Assembly: GCA_049642465.1 (NCBI GenBank)
Contig: JBAROV010000164.1
Location: 1 to 64,000 of the forward strand
DNA from: CAWDPQ01 sp049642465
Lineage (GTDB): Bacteria; Acidobacteriota; Vicinamibacteria; Vicinamibacterales; 2-12-FULL-66-21
Length of the DNA: 64,000 nt
Direction of reading: 5' to 3'
Shown here: one piece after another, positions 34,725-43,663 of the stretch
Layout of the letters: each line of letters starts with the position of its first letter
Position numbering within the stretch: the first letter of the stretch is position 1
Program-made: the position numbers and the translations under genes
Notes under the pieces: generated by a model
Database searches by the model: none
Told to the model about the DNA's origin: nothing
The model's input: only the letters and a program-made list of their open reading frames with translations

Positions 34725-37144
34725 TGCGACGTCCTCATCTGAAACGGCTGGCTGTTCACGACACCCAAAACGATCGAGGAGATCCGAAAATCGTGCGGCC
34801 GTGCCTCGCGCACGATCTTGCGAACGGCAGGCGCGTCGTAATACTCGATTCCCCGGCCCAGGGCGAACGTCAGGAGCTTTTCCGCAAACGTCCCCACAAA
34901 CAATTCTGGACGGCGCAGCAATGCGGCTTCGAGGCCATCGACGTCCGCAAATCTGCTGCCGTCGGGAAGTCCTCCGGAGGCATCGATCGGCGTTTCCCCT
35001 TCGACTGCGCGCCGACGTCCAACGGCATCGAATCGCTCGAGCGACAGTCCGATCGGATCCATGAGATTGTGGCAGGCGGCGCAGTTCGGATTGCTGCGGT
35101 GTTCGGCGACGCGCTCGCGAACCGAGAGACGCCCGTCCACCGTGTTGTCCTTCAAAGCGGGGACGTCAGGGAGCGGGGGAGGGGGCGGTACGCCCAGCAG
35201 GTTGTCGAGAATCCACTTGCCGCGCCGCACCGGCGACGTTCGGGTCGCGTAGGAGGTGACCGTCAGAATGCTTCCCTGGCGAAGCAGCCCGCCTCGCCAG
35301 TCGCCCTGATCGAGCGTGATGCGGCGGAAGCGGCTGCCATACACGTGCGGGATACCGTAATGCTTCGCCAGCCGTTCGTTGACGAAGGTGTAGTTTGCGC
35401 TCAACAGGTCGCGCACGCTTCGGTCTTCGCGAAGAATGCTTTCGACAAACAACTCTGTTTCGCGGCGAAACGCCTGGCGAAGGTTGTCGTCAAAATCCGG
35501 GAACAGCCGCATGTCCGGCGTGATCGATTCGAGATTGCGCAGGTGGAGCCACTGCCCGGCGAAGTTGTTGACGATTGCGCTCGACCGCGGGTCCGCCAGC
35601 ATTCGTCGCACGTGCCGTTCGAGCACGCGAGGTTCGTGCAGCTTTCCGGCAACCGCCGCATCGAGCAACGGCTCGTCCGGGATGCTGCTCCAGAGAAAAA
35701 ACGAGAGCCGCGAGGCAAGCTCGAGATCGCTGATTCGATAGGAGGTCTTCGGCGGGACGTGGGGCGGCTGCTGTTCGATTCGAAACAGGAACTGCGGGCT
35801 CACGAGAACCGCCGACAGCGCCATCTCGATGCCGGCGTCGAAGTCTCCTCCGTCCGTTCTCACTTGACGGTAGAGCGTCAGCGGACCCTCCAGATCAGCC
35901 TTGCTCACTGGGCGGCGGTAGGCTCGGCGCGTGAGTGCCATCAGGATGCGGGTTACCGAAGCCGCCTCCTCACCGGGATTCGCCGGCCGTGACACGAAAA
36001 TCCGGCGGCGGCTCGGCGTGTCTCGGGGAATCCTGGAGTCATACGGACCGATGATCGAAATCGAATAAATCGCGGGCTGAATTCGTGGATGCCGGTACGA
36101 ATTGAAACGTGCCTGATAGGGCTGACGCGGTGTCTCCGCGAGCAACGACGGCTTCTTCAGAAACGCGACGCCCACGGCGTGCGGACCGGCGCTCACCGGA
36201 ACGCGGATCCGGAGGTGCTGGTCGAGCGTGTCGTGCGACGGCTGATAGTCCGCTGGCCCCCCGGGCGTGCGCGCCTGCAGCGGTTTCACGGTGAAGAGCT
36301 GCACGCGTTGGCGGTCGAGCAGCAGCTCGAGATCGTGGGGTTCGCTCAACCCTTCAACGTGCTCGTCCCGGTCGCGCGTGAGGCGAATCTGAAATTCGTA
36401 CTCGCCGTCGAGCGGAAACGTGTAGTTCAGCAGCGCACCGCCGCGTGTGCCGATGGGAAGGCCGTCGAGGTGATCCTCTTGCGTGACATCTGGTGGGACC
36501 CTGATGGTGTCGCCGCCCGGCGACCGGCCGGGGCGCCCGACCGCGAGACGGCTGATCTTCTCCGCGGCTGATACATAGCGATCCAATAACGTTGGGGACA
36601 GATCGCCGACCGTCACGTTGTCGAAGCCATAACTGGATTCGTCGGCAGGCAGCAGCGAGTCAACGTCGAGGTCGAGCGCCAGCAGATCGCGGACCGCGTT
36701 CCGGTATTCAGTCCGAGTCAGCCGCCGGATGGTCGCGGGCCTGCCGGGATTCGGATGCGCTGCGGCCGCACGGTCGAGCGACGCTTCCAGCGCAGAAATG
36801 ACTGCGTCGTACATGCGGTCGTCCGGCCGCTCTTTCCCGACGGGCGGCATCTGACGGGCGCGAAGCTTGCGGACGACTTTCTCCCAGACCTCCGGATGTT
36901 TCGCGACGTCCTGCGCCGCGACCGCCTCGAGCGAAAGCTCCCCCTTCTTATGGTCCTCGTCGTGACACGAAAGGCAGTACTCATCAATGAGGGAGACATG
37001 GGAAGCGCCGGAGCGCCCCTGCCCTGAGCTTGCCGAAGGGGGACCTGATTGCTGTGCTTCCAGCGTAAACACGAACCCGGCCGCGGCCAGAAGACCCGCG
37101 AGACCGATTGATATCGAAACCCTGCCGGGTGTGTACGCACCCAT
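34721..37144 (-). CDS. DUF1592-type cytochrome (DUF1587/1592/1595/1588/1585) protein
   Basis: An 807-residue exported protein with an N-terminal hydrophobic signal. A CLSCH c-type heme site lies near residue 55 in the PSCyt1-like leader (LIDEYCLSCHDEDHKKGELSLE). Residues about 125-200 (RLTRTEYRNAVRDLLALDLDVDSLLPADESSYGFDN) are the DUF1587 part; DUF1592, DUF1588 (KWILDNLLGVPPPPPL) and DUF1585 (LEAALLRRPELFVGTFAEKLLTFALGRG) follow in order. A CAACHNLMDPIG motif at about residue 690 is a second heme-like CxxCH. Known members sit beside DUF1552 genes in planctomycetes and acidobacteria; the activity is unknown but redox-linked. Confidence 0.9.
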   Translation of the reverse strand: MGAYTPGRVSISIGLAGLLAAAGFVFTLEAQQSGPPSASSGQGRSGASHVSLIDEYCLSCHDEDHKKGELSLEAVAAQDVAKHPEVWEKVVRKLRARQMPPVGKERPDDRMYDAVISALEASLDRAAAAHPNPGRPATIRRLTRTEYRNAVRDLLALDLDVDSLLPADESSYGFDNVTVGDLSPTLLDRYVSAAEKISRLAVGRPGRSPGGDTIRVPPDVTQEDHLDGLPIGTRGGALLNYTFPLDGEYEFQIRLTRDRDEHVEGLSEPHDLELLLDRQRVQLFTVKPLQARTPGGPADYQPSHDTLDQHLRIRVPVSAGPHAVGVAFLKKPSLLAETPRQPYQARFNSYRHPRIQPAIYSISIIGPYDSRIPRDTPSRRRIFVSRPANPGEEAASVTRILMALTRRAYRRPVSKADLEGPLTLYRQVRTDGGDFDAGIEMALSAVLVSPQFLFRIEQQPPHVPPKTSYRISDLELASRLSFFLWSSIPDEPLLDAAVAGKLHEPRVLERHVRRMLADPRSSAIVNNFAGQWLHLRNLESITPDMRLFPDFDDNLRQAFRRETELFVESILREDRSVRDLLSANYTFVNERLAKHYGIPHVYGSRFRRITLDQGDWRGGLLRQGSILTVTSYATRTSPVRRGKWILDNLLGVPPPPPLPDVPALKDNTVDGRLSVRERVAEHRSNPNCAACHNLMDPIGLSLERFDAVGRRRAVEGETPIDASGGLPDGSRFADVDGLEAALLRRPELFVGTFAEKLLTFALGRGIEYYDAPAVRKIVREARPHDFRISSIVLGVVNSQPFQMRTSQ

Positions 37145-37201
37145 ACCGCGCCATGATACGCGCCTGATTCGTACCAGTCGAGTCGTAACGCCGCTGAGGA
37201 C

Positions 37202-37897
37202 TTAGCCCCGTTCTGCCGCGGCAATCTCGAATTCGATCTTTAATTCGTCTTTCACTCGGACGGTGCCGGCGGCAATCCGGATCGGCTCGATGCCGAAATC
37301 ACGCTGCCTGACTCTGGCCTCGCCACGATAGCGATTGCTCACACGCGCGGCTGAGAATGTGATCGGACGTGTAGTGCCGCGAATCGTCAGCTGCCCGGCG
37401 ACGGTCCAGCGATTTGATCCCGTGGACTCGATACGCGTTGACTCGAACTTGATCGTTGGGAACCGCATAGTGTCCAGCACTTCGGGTCCCAACATGCGAC
37501 TGCGGACCTCGGCACGTTTTTCCGCGTCGAGGCCGGGATCGAGCACGACGAGGTCGGCCGCGGAGACGACGAGCGAGATGGCGGGGACAGTAGCCAGTGA
37601 GATCGTGCCGCTGCTGATTGGTGCGCTGATGACATGATCGTCCCCGAAAGCCGATAGGACTCCGCCCTTGTAGACAAACACCGTCAGTTTCGAGTGTTGC
37701 ACGTCAATAGGACGGACGCCGTTCTGCGGTCCCGCACCCGCCGGCGCCACAGACAGGGCCGCAGCCATGAGACCTCGAACCACCGCTCGGGCCACCGCGC
37801 ACCCCGTGCCGCACGAGCCGCAAATGAAGGTCAACATACGCCCTGCGATGGGCAATGTCGATGCCACCCACGCACCACGCACGCCGAGCTGATTCAC
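37202..37897 (-). CDS. YceI-like protein
   Basis: Up to 231 residues. The YceI beta-barrel pattern is visible: HSKLTVFVYKGGVLSAFGDDHVISAPISSG, MLGPEVLDTMRFPTIKFESTRIE and GQLTIRGTTRPITFSA, ending with a VRVKDELKIEFEIAAA strand. YceI proteins are exported isoprenoid-binding lipocalin-like proteins. The start is uncertain: the frame opens at a GTG (37897), but a GTG at 37783 or the ATG at 37768 (with GAGG 7 bases before it) gives a better signal peptide (VVRGLMAAALSVAPAGAG). A typical HxS substitution is not seen. It lies after the DUF1592 gene on the same strand, separated by 57 bases. Confidence 0.82.
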   Translation of the reverse strand: MNQLGVRGAWVASTLPIAGRMLTFICGSCGTGCAVARAVVRGLMAAALSVAPAGAGPQNGVRPIDVQHSKLTVFVYKGGVLSAFGDDHVISAPISSGTISLATVPAISLVVSAADLVVLDPGLDAEKRAEVRSRMLGPEVLDTMRFPTIKFESTRIESTGSNRWTVAGQLTIRGTTRPITFSAARVSNRYRGEARVRQRDFGIEPIRIAAGTVRVKDELKIEFEIAAAERG

Positions 37898-38209
37898 GGC
37901 CGTTGCGCTGGATACGTCGCTCGAAGACCTTCCGTGGAAGTAACTGGCTTACTCGCATCGAAACTCGGGCGTGGCGCCGGGCATTGAAGAGTCAGGGGCA
38001 CCCTCCGTCCACTACTTGACGGCGCACCGGAAGTCGACGCATGCTGAAGCCGGCTTCGATCCGCGCCAAACCTCTTAAGGTCCCGTCCCGGCCAGGACCT
38101 CGTGAGGCAAAGGGGGGCATACTCCCGGATCAGCATCGCGTGAACCTTTTGCGTGCCGCGAGCGCGCTGCCGGGGAGCCGCTCGAGGTGCGTGCAAAGGA
38201 AACACGACG
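37898..38209. other. Intergenic region between divergent yceI-like and SRPBCC genes
   Basis: About 310 bases (more if yceI starts later) holding the divergent promoters. I see no RNA gene, repeat or extra coding frame with a ribosome binding site. An AAAGGAAA site near 38195-38202 serves the downstream gene. Confidence 0.5.
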
Positions 38210-38884
38210 ATGCCCCGCGATAAAGACCGGAAGCGCATCATCCGTAGCCGGATGAAGAAAACGGGTGAGTCCTACACGGCCGCCCGTGCCCACGTCATCG
38301 GCAAATCCCAACCAAGGCCATCGCCAGCACGGACGATCGATCACGCCAAATTGGCCGGAATGAGCGACGAAAAGATCGCCGCCAGGACCGGCCGGACCTG
38401 GCAGGAGTGGACGCGTGCGCTCGATGCCGACGCCGCGGCGACCATGGCCCACCGCGACATTGCCGCGCTCGTACACGGGAAACACTCGGTTGGAGACTGG
38501 TGGGCGCAGACGGTCACCGTCGGGTACGAACGCATCAAGGGACTCCGCGAACGTGGTCAGCGGCGCAGCGGCGAATACGAAGCCACGAAGAGTCGAACGT
38601 ACAGCGTCCCGGTGAGCGCATTGTTCGACGCGTGGACGGACGAGGCTGCGCGGCGCAAATGGCTGAATGGCGTGAAGGCCGTCGTGCGCACGGCGACGGC
38701 GCCAAAATCCATGCGACTGCAGTGGCCGGACGGGACAATCATCGCCGTCAACTTCACCGCCAAGGGGCGCGATAGGAGCGCCGTCGCGCTCGCCCATACC
38801 AAATTGCCAACCAAGGCAGCGGCAGCAGAAGCGAAGACGTACTGGACGGCCCGCCTCGACGCGCTCGGCATATTGCTCGGTTGA
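38210..38884 (+). CDS. Two-domain protein with DUF4287-like N-terminus and C-terminal SRPBCC/AHSA1-like domain
   Basis: A 224-residue protein. The first 30 residues are basic (DKDRKRIIRSRMKKTGESYTAARAHV). Residues about 40-120 have a helical region (RTWQEWTRALDADAAATMAHRDIAALVHGKHSVGDWWAQTVTVGYERI). Residues about 125-224 look like a START/SRPBCC domain (TYSVPVSALFDAWTDEAARRKWL, TAPKSMRLQWPDGTIIAVNFTAKG). Proteins with this order occur in soil bacteria and may bind a hydrophobic ligand, but no function is established. The ATG at 38210 has an AAAGGAAA ribosome binding site. Confidence 0.8.
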   Translation: MPRDKDRKRIIRSRMKKTGESYTAARAHVIGKSQPRPSPARTIDHAKLAGMSDEKIAARTGRTWQEWTRALDADAAATMAHRDIAALVHGKHSVGDWWAQTVTVGYERIKGLRERGQRRSGEYEATKSRTYSVPVSALFDAWTDEAARRKWLNGVKAVVRTATAPKSMRLQWPDGTIIAVNFTAKGRDRSAVALAHTKLPTKAAAAEAKTYWTARLDALGILLG

Positions 38885-38914
38885 AGTGCGGAACCTTTGA
38901 GCCTGGATGAGTGC

Positions 38915-38950
38915 CCCTGCGGCCGATGACGTGAGTGATCGGCCGCAGGG
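38915..38950. terminator. Bidirectional hairpin between convergent genes
   Basis: A perfect 13-bp stem (38915-38927 with 38938-38950) with a 10-base loop, sitting between the 3' ends of the SRPBCC gene and the minus-strand SBBP gene. It probably ends transcription from both sides, although neither side has a long T run. Confidence 0.65.
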
Positions 38951-38959
38951 CGTCAGTAG

Positions 38960-41524
38960 TTATGGAACGATCCGAACCAGATCTGTTCCGACGATGGCCA
39001 CACCGCCAAAGGTCTCTCCCTCGAGGACCGCCTGCGTGTCGTTTTCGCTCAACTGCAGCGCTTCCGTTTGGAGGTGGATGACGACATCCTGCCGGCCATC
39101 TCCGTTGACATCCTGGAACACAACCTGTGGCGTGCCGTTACCCTTCAGCTTCACCGGTGCGCTTGCCAGCGTGACCGTCAGTGGATCCACGGTCGTCGCG
39201 TCAAACGTTGCCGAGCTCAGAATGGCAACCGCAGCAGTCCCACCGGAACCCAGATTGATCGTGTTCGGGCTGGAGTTCGGCTTGATGTCGATGGTGACGC
39301 TGGTGAAGTGGGTGAGTTTGGCTACGAACGCGTCGTACGGGCCACCTCCGTACGCTGGCTGGACGGCGTTGGCGGTCGTCGGATAGCCGCCGAACGTGCC
39401 GCCGCCGGCCACACCGCCCGCAATGTAGGCGCCCCCGACGAGGTCGATGCCGACGTCGGCCTGCGCGGACATATCCTGTGGCGGATTGATGGCCGTGGAA
39501 TACGCGAGCGCCGAACCCGCCGCGTTCAGTTTGACAACGAACGCCTGTGCGTCAGTCGGTCCACCCAGGATGAAGCCCTGGAACGCGTCGACGGATGGGA
39601 AGTCCGCCGACCGGGTGACGCCGGCCACGTACACGTCGCCAGCGCCATCGACCGCGATCCCCGCGCCCACGAGATGATCGTTGGAAAAGCCGGTCCCTTC
39701 GCGGGCGCTGCCACCGAGATACGTCGAGAAGGCAAGCGACGAACCGCCCGGACCGAATTTCGCGATGAACAAATCCTCGGCGCCAGCCTTGCTGGCTTGC
39801 AGCGGACTCTGTGTGGGGAAGTTCGTTGACAGCGTATCGCCCACGAGGTAGGCCGCCCCGAACGCGTCAACCTCGACGTCGTTTCCGCGATCGCGCTCGT
39901 TGCCACCGAGATACGTCGAATAGACGAACCCCGAGCCTGCCGCGTTGATCTTCGTGAGGAACGCGTCGCCGCACCGGACCCCCGGGGAACATTCGGTCGG
40001 ATCGATGATGGACTGCACCGCGTTCACCACAGGAAAGTCACTGGACCGAGTCAGGCCGGTGACGTAGGCATTGCCCGACGCATCCACTGCGATCCCTTCC
40101 GGAATGTCGTGATGGTTGCCGCCGAAATAGGTCGAGTAGACGAGCGCGGAGCCCGCGGCATTCAGCTTGGTGACGAAGCTGTCGTCCTGCGTCGCTTTGA
40201 TCGCGTTCTGCGTCGGAAAATCGTTAGACTGTGTCGTGCCGGTCACGTACGCGGCGCCCGCCGAATCCACATCGATCTCGTAAATGGCGTCGAAGAAGGT
40301 GCCGCCGAGCAGCGTCGCGTACACCAGCGCGCCGCTCCCATTGAGCTTGACGATATAGCCATCGAAGCTGCCGAAGCCCTGATTCGGGTTCTGGAGCGCC
40401 GTCTGGTAGGCGCCTGGAGTCGTGGGGAAGTCGGCGGAAAACGTGCTGCCGGCGATATACGCATTGCCGGATGCGTCGAGCGCAACCGCCCCCTGATTCG
40501 ACCCCTCTCCTTCACTGCCGCCGATGTAAGTCGAGTAGACGAGCGTCGAGCCATTCGCGCTGATCTTGGCGACGAAATGATCGTCCCCACCAGCCGCTGT
40601 CGGCTGCGCGGCATTGGCGGTGGGGAAATTGATCGAGTTCGTGTTGCCCGTGATCACGGCGTTGCCGGCGTCGTCCACGGCGAGCGCGAGCGCTCGATCG
40701 TTGCCGCTTCCGCCCAGGAACGTCGAATACGCGAGCGTCAGTACCGGATCGATCACGAGCGGTCGATCGCGGTCGTAGCTGCCAACGCGGAATCCAACGT
40801 GGTTGCCGTCGCGCATCATGTAATGCCCTTCGACGTCGTTCCGTACGCCGTCACGGTCTTGATAGATTCTCGGCTTGTGCAATGTGACGGCAGGGCGAGC
40901 GGCTGAAGCCGACTCTCTCGATGAGACGATCAGATTCCCGGCGCGATCAATTTCAAGTCTTTCAGAAGGATCGAATGCAAGTTCGATGGACGCCGGATCG
41001 GCCCCCGCCGCGACGATCAAATCGAACTCAACGCGCCCTTCCGCAGTGCCGTAGTAGATGAGATCGACGCCACGATAAAGATTGGCGTAGCGGACGGCCG
41101 AGTAATGCGGCACGCTGGTCCGCCACTTGCGGCGGTCCTTTCCCCGGTAGTAGTGGCTCTTGCCCGGCAATTCCATCTGGCCCGTAACAGTTGCGCGGGG
41201 ATTACTGCCGACCCAATTGAACCGCAGCGGCGCCACCCCGCCGGATGCCACCACGGTCTCTGTGCCCGTCAGAAACAACACGTATCCAGCCGCGCGACTG
41301 AGAAACTTCACATCCCGGTGTGTCTGTCCCACATTCGGCTCGAAACTGAGTGGCAGTTGCGGGTTTGATGCGGTGACGTGCGGCGCAGAAGTTGCGCGTC
41401 GTTTCAAAGCGGTTGTCTGCGCCGTGATTGAGGTGGCGATCAGCGCGATCAACATGACCGCAGCGAGACCGACGTGGGTCATGCGAGGTGTACAGTGTCC
41501 GAAGGCTCTCGATCTTCTCTGCAT
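38960..41524 (-). CDS. SBBP-repeat (seven-bladed beta-propeller) secreted protein
   Basis: An 854-residue secreted protein with a signal peptide in the first 36 residues. An N-terminal DUF7948-like region (FEPNVGQTHRDVKFLSRAAGYVLFLTGTE, then YYRGKDRRKWRTSVPHYSAVRYANLYRGVDLIYYG) is followed by repeated SBBP units of about 55-70 residues from residue 260 to 760, each with a YSTFLGGS-like strand, VDASGNAYVTG turn and SADFPT end. The C-terminus has a SVTIDIKPNSSPNTINLGSGG segment shared with many secreted acidobacterial proteins and a calcium-like QDVNGDGRQDVV motif. The role is unknown; it may be adhesion or polymer binding. Confidence 0.9.
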   Translation of the reverse strand: MQRRSRAFGHCTPRMTHVGLAAVMLIALIATSITAQTTALKRRATSAPHVTASNPQLPLSFEPNVGQTHRDVKFLSRAAGYVLFLTGTETVVASGGVAPLRFNWVGSNPRATVTGQMELPGKSHYYRGKDRRKWRTSVPHYSAVRYANLYRGVDLIYYGTAEGRVEFDLIVAAGADPASIELAFDPSERLEIDRAGNLIVSSRESASAARPAVTLHKPRIYQDRDGVRNDVEGHYMMRDGNHVGFRVGSYDRDRPLVIDPVLTLAYSTFLGGSGNDRALALAVDDAGNAVITGNTNSINFPTANAAQPTAAGGDDHFVAKISANGSTLVYSTYIGGSEGEGSNQGAVALDASGNAYIAGSTFSADFPTTPGAYQTALQNPNQGFGSFDGYIVKLNGSGALVYATLLGGTFFDAIYEIDVDSAGAAYVTGTTQSNDFPTQNAIKATQDDSFVTKLNAAGSALVYSTYFGGNHHDIPEGIAVDASGNAYVTGLTRSSDFPVVNAVQSIIDPTECSPGVRCGDAFLTKINAAGSGFVYSTYLGGNERDRGNDVEVDAFGAAYLVGDTLSTNFPTQSPLQASKAGAEDLFIAKFGPGGSSLAFSTYLGGSAREGTGFSNDHLVGAGIAVDGAGDVYVAGVTRSADFPSVDAFQGFILGGPTDAQAFVVKLNAAGSALAYSTAINPPQDMSAQADVGIDLVGGAYIAGGVAGGGTFGGYPTTANAVQPAYGGGPYDAFVAKLTHFTSVTIDIKPNSSPNTINLGSGGTAAVAILSSATFDATTVDPLTVTLASAPVKLKGNGTPQVVFQDVNGDGRQDVVIHLQTEALQLSENDTQAVLEGETFGGVAIVGTDLVRIVP

Positions 41525-41790
41525 CGTTCTCTCCCTGGTAATAGTCGTTCACACCTCCAGCGGCGCGTCGTTCGACACGTGTGGGCAGTCCGAGATTGCG
41601 CAGACGTCCCCTGGCACCGCGGATCATGGGAGTGTCCGGATGCTTCACGTTGAATTGTCGGCTGTCGCTGTTGGAGGTCCGTGCGCCGCGATTCACACGG
41701 CGGCGTTCACGTGACCGGCGGAGTATAGCCGTGAATCACTGACGCAAACGGCGTTTGTGGGAGGAAAAATCAAGACGCGAGAAAAAAACT

Positions 41791-42114
41791 TCAGTCGCCG
41801 CCGCTCCGTTGTTTCAAAGTTGAAACATCGACCTCGCGCGACGGCCAATCCTTGGCGCGCTGGCTCGCGCGAAACTCGATCACGCGTACCTCAGCGAGGC
41901 CATGCTTGCAGAACGGGTCTTCTTCCATGATCGTTTCAATCTGACGGCGGCTCTCGCCGACCGCAACGATAATCCCGCCGTCGCGCGGGATCTTGCGTCC
42001 CGAAACCAGGAAATTACCCGACGCGTAGTACTGCTCGAGAAACCTGACGTGTGCGCGCATGTGCGCGTCGATCCGCGACAGGTCGACCTTGTAGTGCAGT
42101 TCGATGATGAACAT
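41791..42114 (-). CDS. YCII-related (YciI) family protein
   Basis: A 107-residue protein with a ferredoxin-like YCII fold. The Asp-His type active region is seen in IDAHMRAHVRFLEQYYASGNFLVSG and GGIIVAVGESRRQIETIMEEDPF. YCII proteins are small enzyme-like domains with few known reactions. The start ATG lies at 42114. It is on the strand opposite to the next YCII/DGPF gene, separated by about 135 bases, so they are divergent. Confidence 0.85.
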   Translation of the reverse strand: MFIIELHYKVDLSRIDAHMRAHVRFLEQYYASGNFLVSGRKIPRDGGIIVAVGESRRQIETIMEEDPFCKHGLAEVRVIEFRASQRAKDWPSREVDVSTLKQRSGGD

Positions 42115-42249
42115 GATGCCAATCAGCGTGGATCAAGGCGCGGCTCAGGTAAAGCGCCAGATATCGCTGGGGTGCGTTATTGGTCGAAATCAGTTAGGTT
42201 GTCGATTTCGGCGTGCCCCGTTCGACGTCAGAGTAAGGAGGGCAGAGCA

Positions 42250-42681
42250 ATGCGAGTGATGGTGCTGGTCAAGGCAAGCAAGGAATCCGAAGCCGGTCAG
42301 ATGCCCAGTGAGGAGTTGCTCCGAGAGATGGGCAATTTCAACGAAGAACTGGTGAAGGCAGGCGTCATGCTGGCAGGTGACGGCCTCCATCCGACGTCCA
42401 AAGGCAAGCGGATTAGATTCTCCGGCGACAAACGAACGGTTATTGACGGCCCGTTTACCGAAACCAAGGAGCTCGTGGCCGGCTACTGGCTCTGGCAGGT
42501 GAAGTCGATGGACGAGGCGGTCGAGTGGCTGAAGCGAGCGCCGTTCGACGGCGGCGCAGAGGTCGAGATTCGCCCCGTCTTCGAGGCAGAAGATTTCGGC
42601 AAGGAGTTTACGCCGGAGCTGCGAGCGCAGGAGGAACGATTGCGCGCACGGGTTGCGCGCCGCCCCACCGGAAAGGGGTGA
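42250..42681 (+). CDS. YCII-family DGPF protein (partner of ECF42 sigma factors)
   Basis: A 143-residue protein with the hallmark IDGPFTETKELVAGYWLWQV at residues about 65-84. DGPF proteins are typically encoded near ECF42-type sigma factors (family knowledge), and such a sigma factor lies about 2.1 kb downstream (44806-46080, opposite strand). The start has an excellent AAGGAGGG site at 42235-42242. The C-terminal 20 residues are Arg-rich. The next gene starts 7 bases downstream. The biochemical role of DGPF proteins is unclear. Confidence 0.9.
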   Translation: MRVMVLVKASKESEAGQMPSEELLREMGNFNEELVKAGVMLAGDGLHPTSKGKRIRFSGDKRTVIDGPFTETKELVAGYWLWQVKSMDEAVEWLKRAPFDGGAEVEIRPVFEAEDFGKEFTPELRAQEERLRARVARRPTGKG

Positions 42682-42688
42682 TGCCCGA

Positions 42689-43624
42689 GTGATACGTCCG
42701 ATTCGCCCGATGCTGGCCAAGTCTGCCGATACACTCCCGATCGGGGCCGACTGGACGTACGAGGTAAAGTGGGACGGCTATCGAACGCTGGCGGCAAAGG
42801 ACGGGCAGCGGGTGAGGCTCTGGTCCCGCAACCTGAAGGACGCGACTGCGCAATATCCATCCATCGCACGCAGCATCGCTGAAGTCCACACCGATACCGC
42901 ACTCCTCGATGGCGAGATCGTCGCGCTCGATGAAAACGGACGACCCTCATTTCAAGCTCTCCATCACCAATCGGCGCATATCCTCGTCTACTATGCGTTC
43001 GACGTGCTGCACGTCAACGGCCGCGACACGATCAAGGTTCCGCTGACGGAGCGACGCTCACAGCTCGCGGGAATTGTCGCGAGTACGCGAGTGTTGAGTT
43101 CGGACCCGCTGCCCGGGACGCCGGGTCAGATCGAGCAGGCGGTGAGGGGCCTGCAGCTCGAGGGGATCGTTGCCAAGAGGCAGCACTCGATTTACGAACC
43201 CGGGCGGCGGAGCTCGGCCTGGGTCAAAGTCAAATTCAACCGCCGCCAGGAATTCGTCATTGGCGGCTACAAACCGAATGCCACGAACATCGAGTCGCTC
43301 GTCGTCGGATACTACGAAGCGGGAAAACTGCACTTCGCCGGCCGTGTTCGCGCCGGCCTTACCCCGTTGGTGCGCGCGGACATTTTCCGGCGCCTGGCGC
43401 CGGATCGAATCGATCGGTGCCCATTTGCGGATCTTCCGAATACCAGGCAGAGTCACTGGGGCGAAGGTGTGACGGCAGAGGACATGGTCAACCTCCGCTG
43501 GGTCAAGCCGCGCCTCGTCATCGAGGTGTCCTTCGTCGAGTGGACCCGTGATGGCGCACTGCGGCATTCGGAGTTCGTCGCGCTGCGGACTGACAAACGC
43601 GCATCCGACGTCGGTCGCGGTTAA
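42689..43624 (+). CDS. ATP-dependent DNA ligase, LigD ligase-domain type
   Basis: A 311-residue stand-alone ligase. The nucleotidyl-transferase lysine motif is VKWDGYR (residues about 26-32). Further motifs are LLDGEIVAL, YAFDVLHVNG, EGIVAKR and SSAWVKVKFNRRQEFVIGGY, followed by an OB domain (GLTPLVRADIFRRLAP, WVKPRLVIEVSFVEWT). This is the ligase part of LigD without polymerase or phosphoesterase domains. It may act in non-homologous end joining if a Ku gene lies elsewhere, or in general repair. GTG at 42689 follows an AAAGGGGTG site. Confidence 0.9.
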   Translation: MIRPIRPMLAKSADTLPIGADWTYEVKWDGYRTLAAKDGQRVRLWSRNLKDATAQYPSIARSIAEVHTDTALLDGEIVALDENGRPSFQALHHQSAHILVYYAFDVLHVNGRDTIKVPLTERRSQLAGIVASTRVLSSDPLPGTPGQIEQAVRGLQLEGIVAKRQHSIYEPGRRSSAWVKVKFNRRQEFVIGGYKPNATNIESLVVGYYEAGKLHFAGRVRAGLTPLVRADIFRRLAPDRIDRCPFADLPNTRQSHWGEGVTAEDMVNLRWVKPRLVIEVSFVEWTRDGALRHSEFVALRTDKRASDVGRG

Positions 43625-43663
43625 GATAGGGGTATCCCTCTCGACTCGACGCAACTGGCTCTC

